In this document: positions 15,526 to 24,104 of the stretch, in pieces
How positions within the stretch are numbered: position 1 is the stretch's first letter
How the letters are laid out: the number at the start of each line of letters is the position of its first letter
Assembly (NCBI GenBank): GCA_049612785.1
Contig: JBMZBW010000017.1
Location: 1 to 32,685 of the forward strand
Source: UBA7985 sp049612785
GTDB taxonomy: Bacteria; Pseudomonadota; Alphaproteobacteria; UBA7985
DNA: 32,685 nt
Direction: 5' to 3'
Notes under the pieces: model-generated
Seen by the model: only the letters and a program-made list of their open reading frames with translations
The model's database searches: none
What the model was told of the DNA's origin: nothing
Translations under genes and position numbers: made by a program

Positions 15526-17382
15526 TTGAGCGAGCCCACGCATGAAGCGCAGGTGACAGCCCCATCCCACAGGTCGAACGGACTTTCCAGCACCGGCTTC
15601 CGAGCAATCGACGCTTTCCTGGGGGTTCAGCAATCGGTGACGGGCAATCGCTGGGTCGCACGGCAAGCAAGCGATGATACCGCCACCCAGATCGCAGCGC
15701 TTACCGGATTACCCGCCCCGGTCGCACGTGCGCTGGCGTCCCGTCAGGTTCAGCCCGAGAAGGTCCAGCACTTTCTGGAACCCAAGCTGCGCGACATCCT
15801 GCCTGACCCCTCGCACCTGCTCGATATGGATACGGCCATCGAACGCACGTTGGCGGCGCTGCTGACCGACGAGCATATAGCGCTTTTTGCTGATTTTGAT
15901 GTCGATGGCGCAACGAGCTCGGCCCAAGTCCGGCGGTTCTTCCGTGCGCTGGGCAAAGACGTGCGGTGTTACATTCCCGACCGACACAAGGAGGGATATG
16001 GGCCCAAGGTGGAAAGCATGCGCCAGCTCGTCCAGGACGGTGCGGATCTGATCATTACCCTCGACTGTGGCACCATGGCGCATGATGCCATTGCCGCCGC
16101 GCGGGATGCGGGCGCGGATGTCATCGTGCTTGATCACCATATGGCCGTTGAAGAGCTGCCTGCGGCTGTTGCTGTCGTCAATCCAAATCGGCTCGATGAT
16201 CCCAGCGAGCATGGCGCGATTGCCGCCTGTGGCCTCACCTTTCTGTTTCTGGTCGCGCTGAACCGCGCGTTGCGGGAGATGAACTACTACGAAGACAACG
16301 GCATAACCCCTCCTGACCTGATGGGGATGCTGGACATCGTCGCAATGGGAACGGTGTGTGATGTCGTTCCTCTACTGGGCCTCAACCGTGTTTATGTCAG
16401 TCAGGGCCTTCGGATCCTGGAGCGGTGGAATAATCCCGGGATGAAAGCCCTACGGGAGATCACGGGGCGGAATGGCGCTTTGACGCCGGAGGTTTTTGGT
16501 TTTGACCTTGGTCCGCGCATCAATGCGGGCTCTCGGATGGGCGAAAGCTGGATCGGTTCAGAACTGCTCAGCACCGACGACCCTGAAACCGCAAAAGAGC
16601 TTGCCCAGCGACTGGACGACTTGAACGTCGAACGCCGAGCCGTTGAAGCTGATGTGATGAAGGAGGCCCGTAAAGCCGCACTGGAAAACCGTGCCGTTGT
16701 CCCGCCCATCCTCATCGCAGGTGGGGAAGGCTGGCACCCGGGCGTCATCGGCGTCGTCGCCGGACGCCTCAAGGGAAACCACCGCCGGCCGGCCATCGTT
16801 GTCAGCTTCGAAGACGGGATCGGCAAGGGGTCAGGCCGCTCGATCCCGGGCATCAACCTTGGTGCGCTGATTCTGGAAGCAAAGGACCGTGGTCTGCTCA
16901 TCGAAGGGGGAGGACACGCCATGGCTGCTGGCCTCGCCGTCAGCGAAGCCAAATGGCCTGAATTTGTAGCGTTCATGGAAGCTGAAGTCGGCGCGCGGCT
17001 TGAGCAGGCTCCTGACCCCGATGTCATGGAGTTTGATGTCGCCATGGCGCCCGCTGCAGTGACGTTTGAAACCGTTCAGGTCTTCAAGGGCATGGAACCC
17101 TTTGGCCAGGGCAACCCCCGGCCCCGTGTCGCCATAACCCGGCCTCGCGTGGCCAATGCCACCATCGTGGGGGACAAGCACGTCGCCGTGCAGTTGGAAG
17201 GCTCCGACGGCGCGCGGGTCCGGGCCATCGCTTTCCGAGCGGTGGAGAGCCCGCTGGGGAATGCTCTGCTCCACCGGAGCGACCGCCCTTTGCATGTCGC
17301 TGGCAATCTGGCGCTGGACGAATACCGCGGTGGTCGCAATGTCCAGATGATCATTGAAGACGCAGCCGAAGTACCCGACTGA
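15526..17382 (+). CDS. recJ: Single-stranded-DNA-specific exonuclease RecJ
   Basis: RecJ degrades single-stranded DNA 5' to 3' in recombination and mismatch repair. The 618 residues carry the DHH phosphoesterase motifs ADFDVDG (122-128), LDCGT (179-183) and DHH (203-205). The DHHA1 half has GWHPGVIGVVAGRL and GGGHAMAAGL (from 461), and a C-terminal OB domain follows. Asp and His ligands for Mn2+ are all present. The start is a TTG with GAGGA about 7 bases ahead (15514-15518); no ATG upstream fits. It lies downstream of the ahcY terminator, so it has its own promoter. The next gene follows after 138 bases. Confidence 0.95.
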   Translation: MSEPTHEAQVTAPSHRSNGLSSTGFRAIDAFLGVQQSVTGNRWVARQASDDTATQIAALTGLPAPVARALASRQVQPEKVQHFLEPKLRDILPDPSHLLDMDTAIERTLAALLTDEHIALFADFDVDGATSSAQVRRFFRALGKDVRCYIPDRHKEGYGPKVESMRQLVQDGADLIITLDCGTMAHDAIAAARDAGADVIVLDHHMAVEELPAAVAVVNPNRLDDPSEHGAIAACGLTFLFLVALNRALREMNYYEDNGITPPDLMGMLDIVAMGTVCDVVPLLGLNRVYVSQGLRILERWNNPGMKALREITGRNGALTPEVFGFDLGPRINAGSRMGESWIGSELLSTDDPETAKELAQRLDDLNVERRAVEADVMKEARKAALENRAVVPPILIAGGEGWHPGVIGVVAGRLKGNHRRPAIVVSFEDGIGKGSGRSIPGINLGALILEAKDRGLLIEGGGHAMAAGLAVSEAKWPEFVAFMEAEVGARLEQAPDPDVMEFDVAMAPAAVTFETVQVFKGMEPFGQGNPRPRVAITRPRVANATIVGDKHVAVQLEGSDGARVRAIAFRAVESPLGNALLHRSDRPLHVAGNLALDEYRGGRNVQMIIEDAAEVPD

Positions 17383-17520
17383 ACCAAGAAACGGCGAAAA
17401 GACCATCCCGGTTCAACCAGATGTCACCCTGCGACATCCATGTCGTCCACATGGTCGCACGGACGCGGCGCAACCTCAAAATCGCGGGCGTTAGCATCGT
17501 TTGTTTTGAAGTGGTTGAAT

Positions 17521-18384
17521 ATGACCCTCTTGGCACCAGTTGGCGCAGTCTCCCGCGTGATCGACCTCGACCGCTACCCCCTTCATTTGACAGACTCAAC
17601 AGCCTACCGGCACGCATTGGCGACCGTACAAGCGGATCTGGATGCCTATGGCTGTGCGGTGCTCAAGGGCTTTGTCCGGCCTGACGCCCTTGCTGAGTTG
17701 GTCGCAGAAGCCGATCGCGTGGCACCCATGGCGCACCGATCCTTTGGTCGAACCAACCCCTATTTCACCCAAGATCGCGAAGACCTGCCAACCAGCCATC
17801 CGCTTCGCCGGTTCTATGACCGATCCAACGCCTTTGTCCCCGCTGATCATTTTGGCGAGGAGAGCGACTTGCGCGCCCTATACCAGTGGGCTCCTTTTTC
17901 GGCCTTCATTCGCGAGGCGCTGCGGGAGACCCATTTCTACCCCTATGCGGACCCTTTGGCAGACGTGATTGTCAACGTCACCGAAGAGGGCAATGGCTTC
18001 CCTTGGCACTTTGACACCAACAACTACACGGTCACCTTGGCGCTGCAAAATGGCGATACGGGCGGTGAGTTCCAGTATGTCCCCTGGCTGCGCAGCACCA
18101 CAGACGAGAACTACAGTGGCGTGCAAGACGTGCTGGACGAGGCGAGCGACGCGGTGCGCACGCTGGTCTTGGAACCGGGAGACCTGCAACTGTTCAAGGG
18201 GCGCTACGCCCTGCACCGGGTCAAGCCCGTTCAGGGTGAGACCCGCCGTTACGTCGCCATCTTCAGCTTTGTCGAAAAGGAAGGCATGGTCGGCAGCCCC
18301 GAACGCACGCGCCAACTCTATGGCCGGGTTCTTCCCATCCACCTCGAGCGGGCCGGCCACAGAGCTGACGCTCTGGTTGACTGA
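17521..18384 (+). CDS. Fe(II)/2-oxoglutarate-dependent oxygenase, BesD/HalD-like
   Basis: A 287-residue protein that looks like the family holding the amino-acid radical halogenases BesD and HalD. The cupin core carries WHFDTNNYTVTLALQ (His163, Asp165), GGEFQYVPWLRS, the distal LHRVKPVQGETRR (His232, Arg242/243 for 2-oxoglutarate) and YVAIFSFVEKEG. The halogenases have Gly in place of the Asp so that chloride can bind iron; here Asp165 is present, so a hydroxylase or desaturase is expected. The substrate is unknown; a free amino acid or related small molecule is a guess from the family. The ATG at 17521 begins the conserved segment (VIDLDRYPLHL) and is preceded by a weak GAAGTGG; an in-frame ATG at 17440 would add 27 unlikely residues. 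Confidence 0.75.
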   Translation: MTLLAPVGAVSRVIDLDRYPLHLTDSTAYRHALATVQADLDAYGCAVLKGFVRPDALAELVAEADRVAPMAHRSFGRTNPYFTQDREDLPTSHPLRRFYDRSNAFVPADHFGEESDLRALYQWAPFSAFIREALRETHFYPYADPLADVIVNVTEEGNGFPWHFDTNNYTVTLALQNGDTGGEFQYVPWLRSTTDENYSGVQDVLDEASDAVRTLVLEPGDLQLFKGRYALHRVKPVQGETRRYVAIFSFVEKEGMVGSPERTRQLYGRVLPIHLERAGHRADALVD

Positions 18385-18450
18385 CCCGACGCCCCCCTAA
18401 AATGCCGGTGCGCCATTGGTAGCACCAGTGGAGAGTCCGGGATTGCGGGC

Positions 18451-18482
18451 TTGAAAAAAGTGAGTCATGCTCACGTCATATC
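18451..18482 (+). promoter_or_regulatory. Candidate promoter with embedded operator before the desaturase
   Basis: A -35-like TTGAAA (18451-18456) is followed by the inverted repeat GTGAG-TCATG-CTCAC (18460-18474) and an AT-rich CATATC (18477-18482). The palindrome falls in the spacer between the possible -35 and -10, about 95 bases before the desaturase start, where a repressor would block polymerase. The -10 match and spacing (20) are not ideal. Confidence 0.4.
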
Positions 18483-18567
18483 TTAAAGAGATCGGGATCC
18501 GATTTCTGACTTCCGCATCTATTTCGATGCACCCTTCTGAAACAATTCTTTGGTTTGAGGTGTCGTC

Positions 18568-19548
18568 ATGCCCTTGCGTGATGCACGTCCGGCTTCATGG
18601 CGGCTGAAAGCGCGTCATGAAGCGGTGACGCTGGCCTTGATGGGAGCAGTCTACGGGCTGTGGTTCCTGACGATCTTCGCGACGCCCTTGGGTGTGCCGT
18701 GGTGGATCGCCTGTCCCGTTCTCACACTGCTTGCGGTGCAGTTCATGTCGCTGCAGCACGAAGCGCTGCACGGTCACCCGACCCGCTCGGCGCTGATCAA
18801 TGAAGCGCTGGTGAGCCTGCCTCTGGCCCTGGTCTACCCCTATCGCCGCTACAAGGCCCTGCACCTGCAACACCATAACGATGAGAACCTGACCGACCCC
18901 TTCGACGACCCCGAGAGCTGGTATTTCGCCGCCGAAGATTTTGAGCGGCAGCATCCGCTGGTCAAGCTGCTGTGGCGGTTCAACGCGACCCTGACCGGGC
19001 GGCTGCTGCTTGGTCCGCTGTTGACGACCATCGGGCTGTTGCGCCGGGACGGAGAAGCCATCCTGCGCGGCAATCGCGAGATTGCGCTGGCCTGGCTGCT
19101 GCATGGGCTTGGGCTGATTGCTGTCTTTGGCCTGCTGGCCTGGGCCGGGTTTAGCCCGCTGCTCTACGTGTTGGGAGTTGCCTATCCGGCCACGTCAATC
19201 CTGCTGATCCGCTCCTTTGCCGAGCATCGGGCCAGCGAGCAGAAGGAGCACCGCACGGCGATCATTCCCGATCAAGGCCCGCTGGCTCTGCTGTTCCTGA
19301 ACAACAACCTGCATGCCGTCCACCACGCGCACCCGTCCGTGCCGTGGTACCGCCTGCCCCGGCTGTTTCGGGAGAACCGGAACGACTTCCTGCGCAGCAA
19401 TGGCGGCTATGGCTATCGCAACTATCTGGAAGTCTTCGCCCGGCATTGGCGCAGGCCGCTGGACTCAGTCCCACACCCGCTCTGGAACCGGCGCAACCGC
19501 ACCCGGCCCCTGCCCGGCCAGTCGGATCAGAGTTCCTCGACGCTGTAA
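18568..19548 (+). CDS. Membrane fatty acid desaturase / beta-carotene-hydroxylase-type di-iron enzyme
   Basis: A 326-residue integral membrane protein with hydrophobic spans near 20-60, 78-92 and 170-215. It has the three His clusters of the membrane fatty-acid desaturase superfamily: QHEALHGH (63-70), LHLQHH (98-103) and HAVHH (249-253). These bind the di-iron centre that inserts a double bond or hydroxyl with O2. A fourth group, FAEHRASEQKEHR, is also typical. The exact lipid substrate is not readable from sequence; related proteins are simply annotated as fatty acid desaturases. The ATG follows GAGG. Its 3' end overlaps the convergent hom gene by 22 bases. Codon choice (CTG, GCG, CCG) and GC content are higher than in genes to the left of 17 kb. 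Confidence 0.88.
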   Translation: MPLRDARPASWRLKARHEAVTLALMGAVYGLWFLTIFATPLGVPWWIACPVLTLLAVQFMSLQHEALHGHPTRSALINEALVSLPLALVYPYRRYKALHLQHHNDENLTDPFDDPESWYFAAEDFERQHPLVKLLWRFNATLTGRLLLGPLLTTIGLLRRDGEAILRGNREIALAWLLHGLGLIAVFGLLAWAGFSPLLYVLGVAYPATSILLIRSFAEHRASEQKEHRTAIIPDQGPLALLFLNNNLHAVHHAHPSVPWYRLPRLFRENRNDFLRSNGGYGYRNYLEVFARHWRRPLDSVPHPLWNRRNRTRPLPGQSDQSSSTL

Positions 19549-20861
19549 ACTGACGGGGCTTCGATCATGCAGCTCAGCGCGGCCAGCGCGGTTGCGACAC
19601 CGTCTGCCTGCGAACGGGGCGCTGCGTGGGTGAGGATGAAGATGTGGGCCCGCTGCCCGTCCGCATCCTTTTGCACGATTTTTTCGACCGACAGCGCCTG
19701 ATCACTCAGCACCTGGCTGACTTCCGCGATGACGCCGGGGCGGTCATCGACCACCAGCCGCCAGAACCGCCGTTCCGCCGCCCCGCCGACCTCGCCAGCC
19801 GCTTCATCAGCCCCAGCCGTCGCAGCCGCAGACGCCACTTCGCCGAACAGCGGCGGGTTGATGCCGCGCGCGACATCCATGATATCCGCAACCACCGCAG
19901 AGGCCGTCGGCCCCTCGCCCGCGCCGCGTCCGCGCATCATCACCTCGTCTACTGGCTCCCCGCGCACCACGACCGCGTTAAAGCTGTCGAACACGCCCGC
20001 GATGGGGTTGGACTGGGGCACCAGAACCGGCGCAACGTACTGCCGAACGCCCACGCCAGAGGCCCGCGGCTTGGCCACGCCCAGCAGCTTGAGCGAGTAG
20101 CCGAAGTCTTCCGCCATTTCGATGTCTTCCAGCCGCACGTTCCGGATGCCTTCCAGCTCGATGGCGGAGAAGTCCGGCACGCCGCCAAAGGCGACCGCAG
20201 ACAGGATCGCCAGCTTGTGCGCCGCGTCCACACCGTCGATGTCAAAGGACGGGTCGGCCTCGGCATAGCCCAGCGCCTGCGCCTCGGCCAACACGTCGTC
20301 AAAGGCGCGCTTCTCGTCCTTCATCTTGGTCAGAATGAAGTTACAGGTGCCGTTCAGGATGCCCGCGACCGACACGATCCGGTTCGCCACCAGACCTTCG
20401 CGCAGGCCCTTGATCGCCGGGATGCCCCCGGCCACCGCCGCTTCATAGTACAGCGCCCCGCCGTGTTCAGCGATCAGCGCGGCCAGTTCCGCCCCGCGTT
20501 CAGCGACCAGCGCCTTGTTCGCCGTGACCACAGCCTTTCCCGCGCGCAAGCCCTCGAACACCGCGTCCGCGCCTGCGCCCTCGGTGCCGCCGATCACCTC
20601 GACCACCACGTCAACGTCATCGCGCCGCGCCAGTGCGCCGGCGTCGGCCTCAAAAGCATAAGCGGACAGGTCCACGCCCCGGTCGCGGCTGGCATCGCGC
20701 GCAGACACCGCCGTCACGCGCAGGCCCATGGGCGCGCGTGCGGTCAGCTCGGCGGCGTTGTCGGACAGCAGGCGCAGCACGCCCACGCCCACGGTGCCCA
20801 GTCCCGCGATACCCAGTCTGAGTTCACCGCCGCTGCCTTGCTGCGAGTTTGCTCCGGCCAT
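19527..20861 (-). CDS. hom: Homoserine dehydrogenase
   Basis: This enzyme reduces aspartate semialdehyde to homoserine for threonine and methionine synthesis. The 444 residues have the NAD(P) fold GLGTVG (20-25), VTANKALVA, the family signature with GILNGTCNFILTKM and the catalytic EADPSFDIDGVDAAHKLAIL block. The C-terminal ACT domain (about 365-444, DDRPGVIAEVSQVLSD) usually gives feedback inhibition by threonine. I chose the ATG at 20861 with AGGAGA 8 bases ahead; a TTG 18 bases upstream would remove that site. An Ala-rich insertion (near ASAAATAGADEAAGEVGGAA) separates the catalytic and ACT parts. It stands alone, without thrB or thrC. GC content is about 67-75 % in sampled lines. Confidence 0.96.
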   Translation of the reverse strand: MAGANSQQGSGGELRLGIAGLGTVGVGVLRLLSDNAAELTARAPMGLRVTAVSARDASRDRGVDLSAYAFEADAGALARRDDVDVVVEVIGGTEGAGADAVFEGLRAGKAVVTANKALVAERGAELAALIAEHGGALYYEAAVAGGIPAIKGLREGLVANRIVSVAGILNGTCNFILTKMKDEKRAFDDVLAEAQALGYAEADPSFDIDGVDAAHKLAILSAVAFGGVPDFSAIELEGIRNVRLEDIEMAEDFGYSLKLLGVAKPRASGVGVRQYVAPVLVPQSNPIAGVFDSFNAVVVRGEPVDEVMMRGRGAGEGPTASAVVADIMDVARGINPPLFGEVASAAATAGADEAAGEVGGAAERRFWRLVVDDRPGVIAEVSQVLSDQALSVEKIVQKDADGQRAHIFILTHAAPRSQADGVATALAALSCMIEAPSVYSVEEL

Positions 20862-21232
20862 GTCCTGCTCTCCTGCCAAATCATAAGTGGCAACAGGTTT
20901 AGCCGCAGACGGCGCGCCTGACCATTGCAGGATTGCCGGAGGACAGATAACCGGAGCGCGTGTCCGCGTCCCGCCTGTCTATGGGCGCACGGTCCTACAA
21001 ACATAGGGTATCGCTCCGCAGCGCCACGCGACCACCCGTCGGCTCATCGCTACAAAACGTAGCCATAATCCGCACAAAACAGCACCTCCCCCTCCGCTAA
21101 AATAGAATCCCGTATCCCCCTCAGCCCCCAAGCCCTCCTCTAGAAGCCCACCACAAGCCAACTGCCACGAATCGTGCATCATTTACGCATTATGCGCAGA
21201 TGATCGTTCGGCTTAGTGATTTGGTGGGTGAT
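20862..21232. other. Intergenic region between hom and rmuC
   Basis: About 370 bases without a gene. GC content falls sharply from the hom side to the rmuC side. The only clear symmetry is the 11-bp palindrome CACGAATCGTG (21166-21176), 57 bases past the rmuC stop. The hom promoter must lie here or upstream on the minus strand, but I could not place convincing -35 and -10 boxes. There is no T-tailed hairpin after rmuC. Confidence 0.5.
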
Positions 21233-22654
21233 TTACTGCACTTGCTTGGGCGGAACATCAAAGTCGAACAAGAGATCACGCCCGCGCTTGGGCTCCCTGG
21301 GGTCCGCATCCAATACCTCAAGTTTCGGAAGGGGGTCTTGGGAGCCTTCGACTTGCAGATCGTTGAATTTGCGCGCTTGGGGCATGACCTGCGCTTCCAA
21401 AGTACCAATGAAGCCATTGTAGCGGTTCACGGATTGCGTCAGCGAGTCCCCCAGATCCGTAACACGCTGACCAAGGTTGGCGAGGCGCTTGTACAGCTCT
21501 TGTCCTGTTTCGGCGATTTCGGTCGCGTTTTTGGACATGATTTCCTGCCGCCAGCCATAAGCAATGGCTTTCGATAGCGCGACCAGTGTTGTCGGCGTGA
21601 CGATTAGGACTTTCTTGGCAACGGCGTCTTCGAACAGTGTCGGATCGCGTTCTGCCGCAGCTGCGAAGAAATTTTCGCCCGGAATAAACATGGCCACGAA
21701 GTCTGGTGTGAAGGGCAAGGCCGTCCAGTACTTCTTTTCCGCCAGTCCCCGCATGTGAGTCCGGATTTCCTTGGCATGCTTCGCCAAAGCGGCGTCCTGT
21801 AAAGCAGGATCATCGGTTTCAAGGGCTTCGAGATAGCCGGATAGCGAGGTTTTGGCGTCCACAACAATGAAACGTTCACCCGGCAGACGGATCACAGCGT
21901 CCGGTCGAACCGTGCCGTCCATGCCCTGCAAAGTCTTTTCCGTCTCGAAGTCAACATGCTCAGACATGCCCGCCAGTTCGAGAACCGTTTTAAGCTGATG
22001 CTCGCCCCAACGTCCCCGCGTCTTTGGCGAGGCCCTCAAAGCATTGACCAATTTGCCCGTTGCTGTCGCAGCACTGGCGGACTGCTTGGCCAGGGACTGC
22101 ACTTCCTGACTCAGATTACCATAGGCCTCGCGCTGCTCTTTCTGGTATCGCGCGACAGTCTCGCCCAAGGGTTTCAGCAAGGCTGCGATGGAATCTTTCT
22201 TTTGCGCCAGTTCACCTGAAGCAGCGGTACGGTGCTTTTCGAACACCTGATTGGCCATGGTAATGAAGTTCTGTTGATTGGATTGCAGAGCCTGTTGCGC
22301 CAATAACTTCATTTCCTTTTCCAACTCGCCGCGTAAATCACCGAGGGTTTTGGCTTGCAGGGCGAATTGGGCCTGCTGCGCCTCCAACTTTGTATTCAAG
22401 GCGCTGTTTTCAGCAGCCAGATCGATCGAGCCGTCGCGCAGCTCAGCCAGAAGTGCATCCTTTTCAGCCAATTGATCACGCACCGTGTCCAATTGCGCTT
22501 CTGCCATGGCAGCAGACCGCTGGGCTTCATTAATTCCGCTTCTTTGCCAAAAGCCCGCCAGCACCCAACCGAGCAGTGCCGCAGCCAGCATGGGGATGGC
22601 GATCAGGACCCAATCGGGCATCGAGGTGATCCAGAGAAGAATGTCGTCAGTCAT
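21233..22654 (-). CDS. rmuC: DNA recombination protein RmuC
   Basis: RmuC is a predicted membrane-anchored nuclease-fold protein that limits DNA inversions and short-repeat recombination. With the ATG at 22654 it is 473 residues, the usual size. It has one N-terminal membrane span (about 14-36), a long coiled coil (about 45-190), then the conserved domain: KTRGRWGEHQLKTVLELAGM, the restriction-endonuclease-like core VRPDAVIRLPGERFIVVDAKTSL, and FMVIPGENFF-like FVAMFIPGENFFAAA. A GTG at 22714 would add 20 residues with its own ribosome site (AAAGGAAA). I prefer the ATG because homologues start near there and the GTG runs into the divergent neighbour's upstream region. Confidence 0.92.
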   Translation of the reverse strand: MTDDILLWITSMPDWVLIAIPMLAAALLGWVLAGFWQRSGINEAQRSAAMAEAQLDTVRDQLAEKDALLAELRDGSIDLAAENSALNTKLEAQQAQFALQAKTLGDLRGELEKEMKLLAQQALQSNQQNFITMANQVFEKHRTAASGELAQKKDSIAALLKPLGETVARYQKEQREAYGNLSQEVQSLAKQSASAATATGKLVNALRASPKTRGRWGEHQLKTVLELAGMSEHVDFETEKTLQGMDGTVRPDAVIRLPGERFIVVDAKTSLSGYLEALETDDPALQDAALAKHAKEIRTHMRGLAEKKYWTALPFTPDFVAMFIPGENFFAAAAERDPTLFEDAVAKKVLIVTPTTLVALSKAIAYGWRQEIMSKNATEIAETGQELYKRLANLGQRVTDLGDSLTQSVNRYNGFIGTLEAQVMPQARKFNDLQVEGSQDPLPKLEVLDADPREPKRGRDLLFDFDVPPKQVQ

Positions 22655-22756
22655 GGGTCCCCAATGAAACAAAAATCGAACAAAAGCAAGTAAAAGCCTG
22701 ATTATGAGCTTCACGTGCCTGTTTCCTTTCGGCTGGGAGATGTTAAGTCTCTACCC

Positions 22757-23143
22757 ATGAAAAGCCCTGCAAAGCGTCCCTCTCTTCTGGCTCCGATTCT
22801 CACACTGGTGGTTGCCGTTGGCACACTCGCATGGGGGGTGAAGTCGACCTCTGCGTGGACCATGCAACAGGCGATCTTTGGCGTTCTCGACGCAAACTCT
22901 TCTGCTGATGTGCGGGCGCTTGTGGCGATTTTCGCTGTATCGGTGCTGGAACTCGTGCTGGCAGCTGCGCTGTTGCTTGCGCGCTGGCAGCCCGGTAACC
23001 TTCATATCCTTGGACTTATTCTGGTTGGTGTCGGCGTCATTTTTGGTCAGATGGTCATTACGGGTCCATTCTGGGCATTGGCGCTGTTGGGGGCTTGGCT
23101 GGTTTGGGAATCGTTCTCCATGCGAGCCGGTGATGAAGGATAG
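22757..23143 (+). CDS. Small integral membrane protein of unknown function
   Basis: A 128-residue protein with three or four hydrophobic helices: SLLAPILTLVVAVGTLAWGV, ALVAIFAVSVLELVLAAALL and a long C-terminal pair (ILGLILVGVGVIFGQMVI and FWALALLGAWLVWESF). I do not recognise the family. The ATG at 22757 is chosen because the first helix begins soon after it; a GTG at 22715 lies opposite the alternative rmuC start. The ribosome site is weak. It ends 6 bases before the lipid kinase gene, so the two are probably co-transcribed and may act on the same membrane process (inference). Confidence 0.6.
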   Translation: MKSPAKRPSLLAPILTLVVAVGTLAWGVKSTSAWTMQQAIFGVLDANSSADVRALVAIFAVSVLELVLAAALLLARWQPGNLHILGLILVGVGVIFGQMVITGPFWALALLGAWLVWESFSMRAGDEG

Positions 23144-23149
23144 AGTACC

Positions 23150-24070
23150 GTGCAACACCGTCTGACGTTCTTTTTGAACAGTGCCGCTCGAAAGGTTTCC
23201 GCGAGCAAACTGGCTCCGCTGCTCGAAGGCTGGGCGCGGTCGGTTGATATCGACGCCCAATTCATGAGCCCCAACCTGTCTGACCTGCCTCAAGCGGTTG
23301 AAAAGGCAGTGGCGCAGGGTCGTCTGCCCGTCGCAGTTGGCGGTGATGGTACCGTGCATCAGCTTGTTCAAGCGCTTCCAGAAGGAACCACTTTCGCAAC
23401 CCTTCCACTGGGGTCAGGAAATGATTTTGCTACCGCCTTGGGGTGGTCAAAATCTCTAGCGACCACCCTCGAACAACTTCGGACAGCCAAGGCCGTCAAC
23501 CTCGATTATCTGGATGTTTCACAGTCAGGAGCCCATCAATTCTCTGGGTTGTCCGTAGCCGGGTGGGGCTTTGCCAGTGATGTGAATCGAGAAGCGAACG
23601 CCTCTTCTGTCCCCGGTCCGCTACAGTATCCCGTCGGCGTATTTCAGGCGCTGGCCAAGGGGGGAACCCGTGCCGTAAGGCTGACGATTGATGGCGATAA
23701 GGTCATTGAAGACCGCTTCTGGACAGTATTGGTGTGCAACACCTCCATGGCCGGCGGTGGCATGAAGTTCAGCCCGAATGCGGACCCACAAGATGGAAAG
23801 ATGGAAGTGCTCGCACTGGGCGATGTCAGCACCCTTGGTCTCGTTGGCTTACTGGGTCGGGTATATTTAGGACGGCATTTGGGGCATCCACAGGTAAAGC
23901 TGTGGAAGTGCCAGACTTTGACGCTGGAGCCGCTTGAAGAACAGCCCGGTACATGGTCTCCTTTACTCGCTGAGGGCGACAACTACAGCGGTGCAGCCAA
24001 AACTGATTTTGCGATCAAAAAAGCGGGTTTGAGCGTTCTCGTCCCCGCGGACGCAGCCTTCAAGGTCTAA
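23150..24070 (+). CDS. Diacylglycerol kinase family lipid kinase
   Basis: A 306-residue protein of the DAGK/sphingosine-kinase/NAD-kinase superfamily, which phosphorylates lipid hydroxyls with ATP. The nucleotide motif VAVGGDGTVHQLVQAL (61-76, GGDGT at 64-68) and the second motif LPLGSGNDFA (85-94) are intact. The C-terminal beta-sandwich contains CNTSMAGGGMKFSPNADPQDGKMEV, typical of the YegS/DgkB group. The start is a GTG with AAGGA 9 bases ahead; the frame's first residues (HRLTFFLNSAAR) match the usual beginning. The lipid substrate is not known. The phosphotransferase gene follows after 34 bases. Confidence 0.88.
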   Translation: MQHRLTFFLNSAARKVSASKLAPLLEGWARSVDIDAQFMSPNLSDLPQAVEKAVAQGRLPVAVGGDGTVHQLVQALPEGTTFATLPLGSGNDFATALGWSKSLATTLEQLRTAKAVNLDYLDVSQSGAHQFSGLSVAGWGFASDVNREANASSVPGPLQYPVGVFQALAKGGTRAVRLTIDGDKVIEDRFWTVLVCNTSMAGGGMKFSPNADPQDGKMEVLALGDVSTLGLVGLLGRVYLGRHLGHPQVKLWKCQTLTLEPLEEQPGTWSPLLAEGDNYSGAAKTDFAIKKAGLSVLVPADAAFKV

Positions 24071-24104
24071 CTGCTGACAGAAAAATTCGAAGAAGGAAGC
24101 TGGA

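Noticed and set aside
19626..20921. 431-residue plus-strand frame opposite hom
   Set aside because: Product is Arg/His-rich without any motif, typical of the antisense of a GC-rich gene; hom on the other strand has full family signatures.
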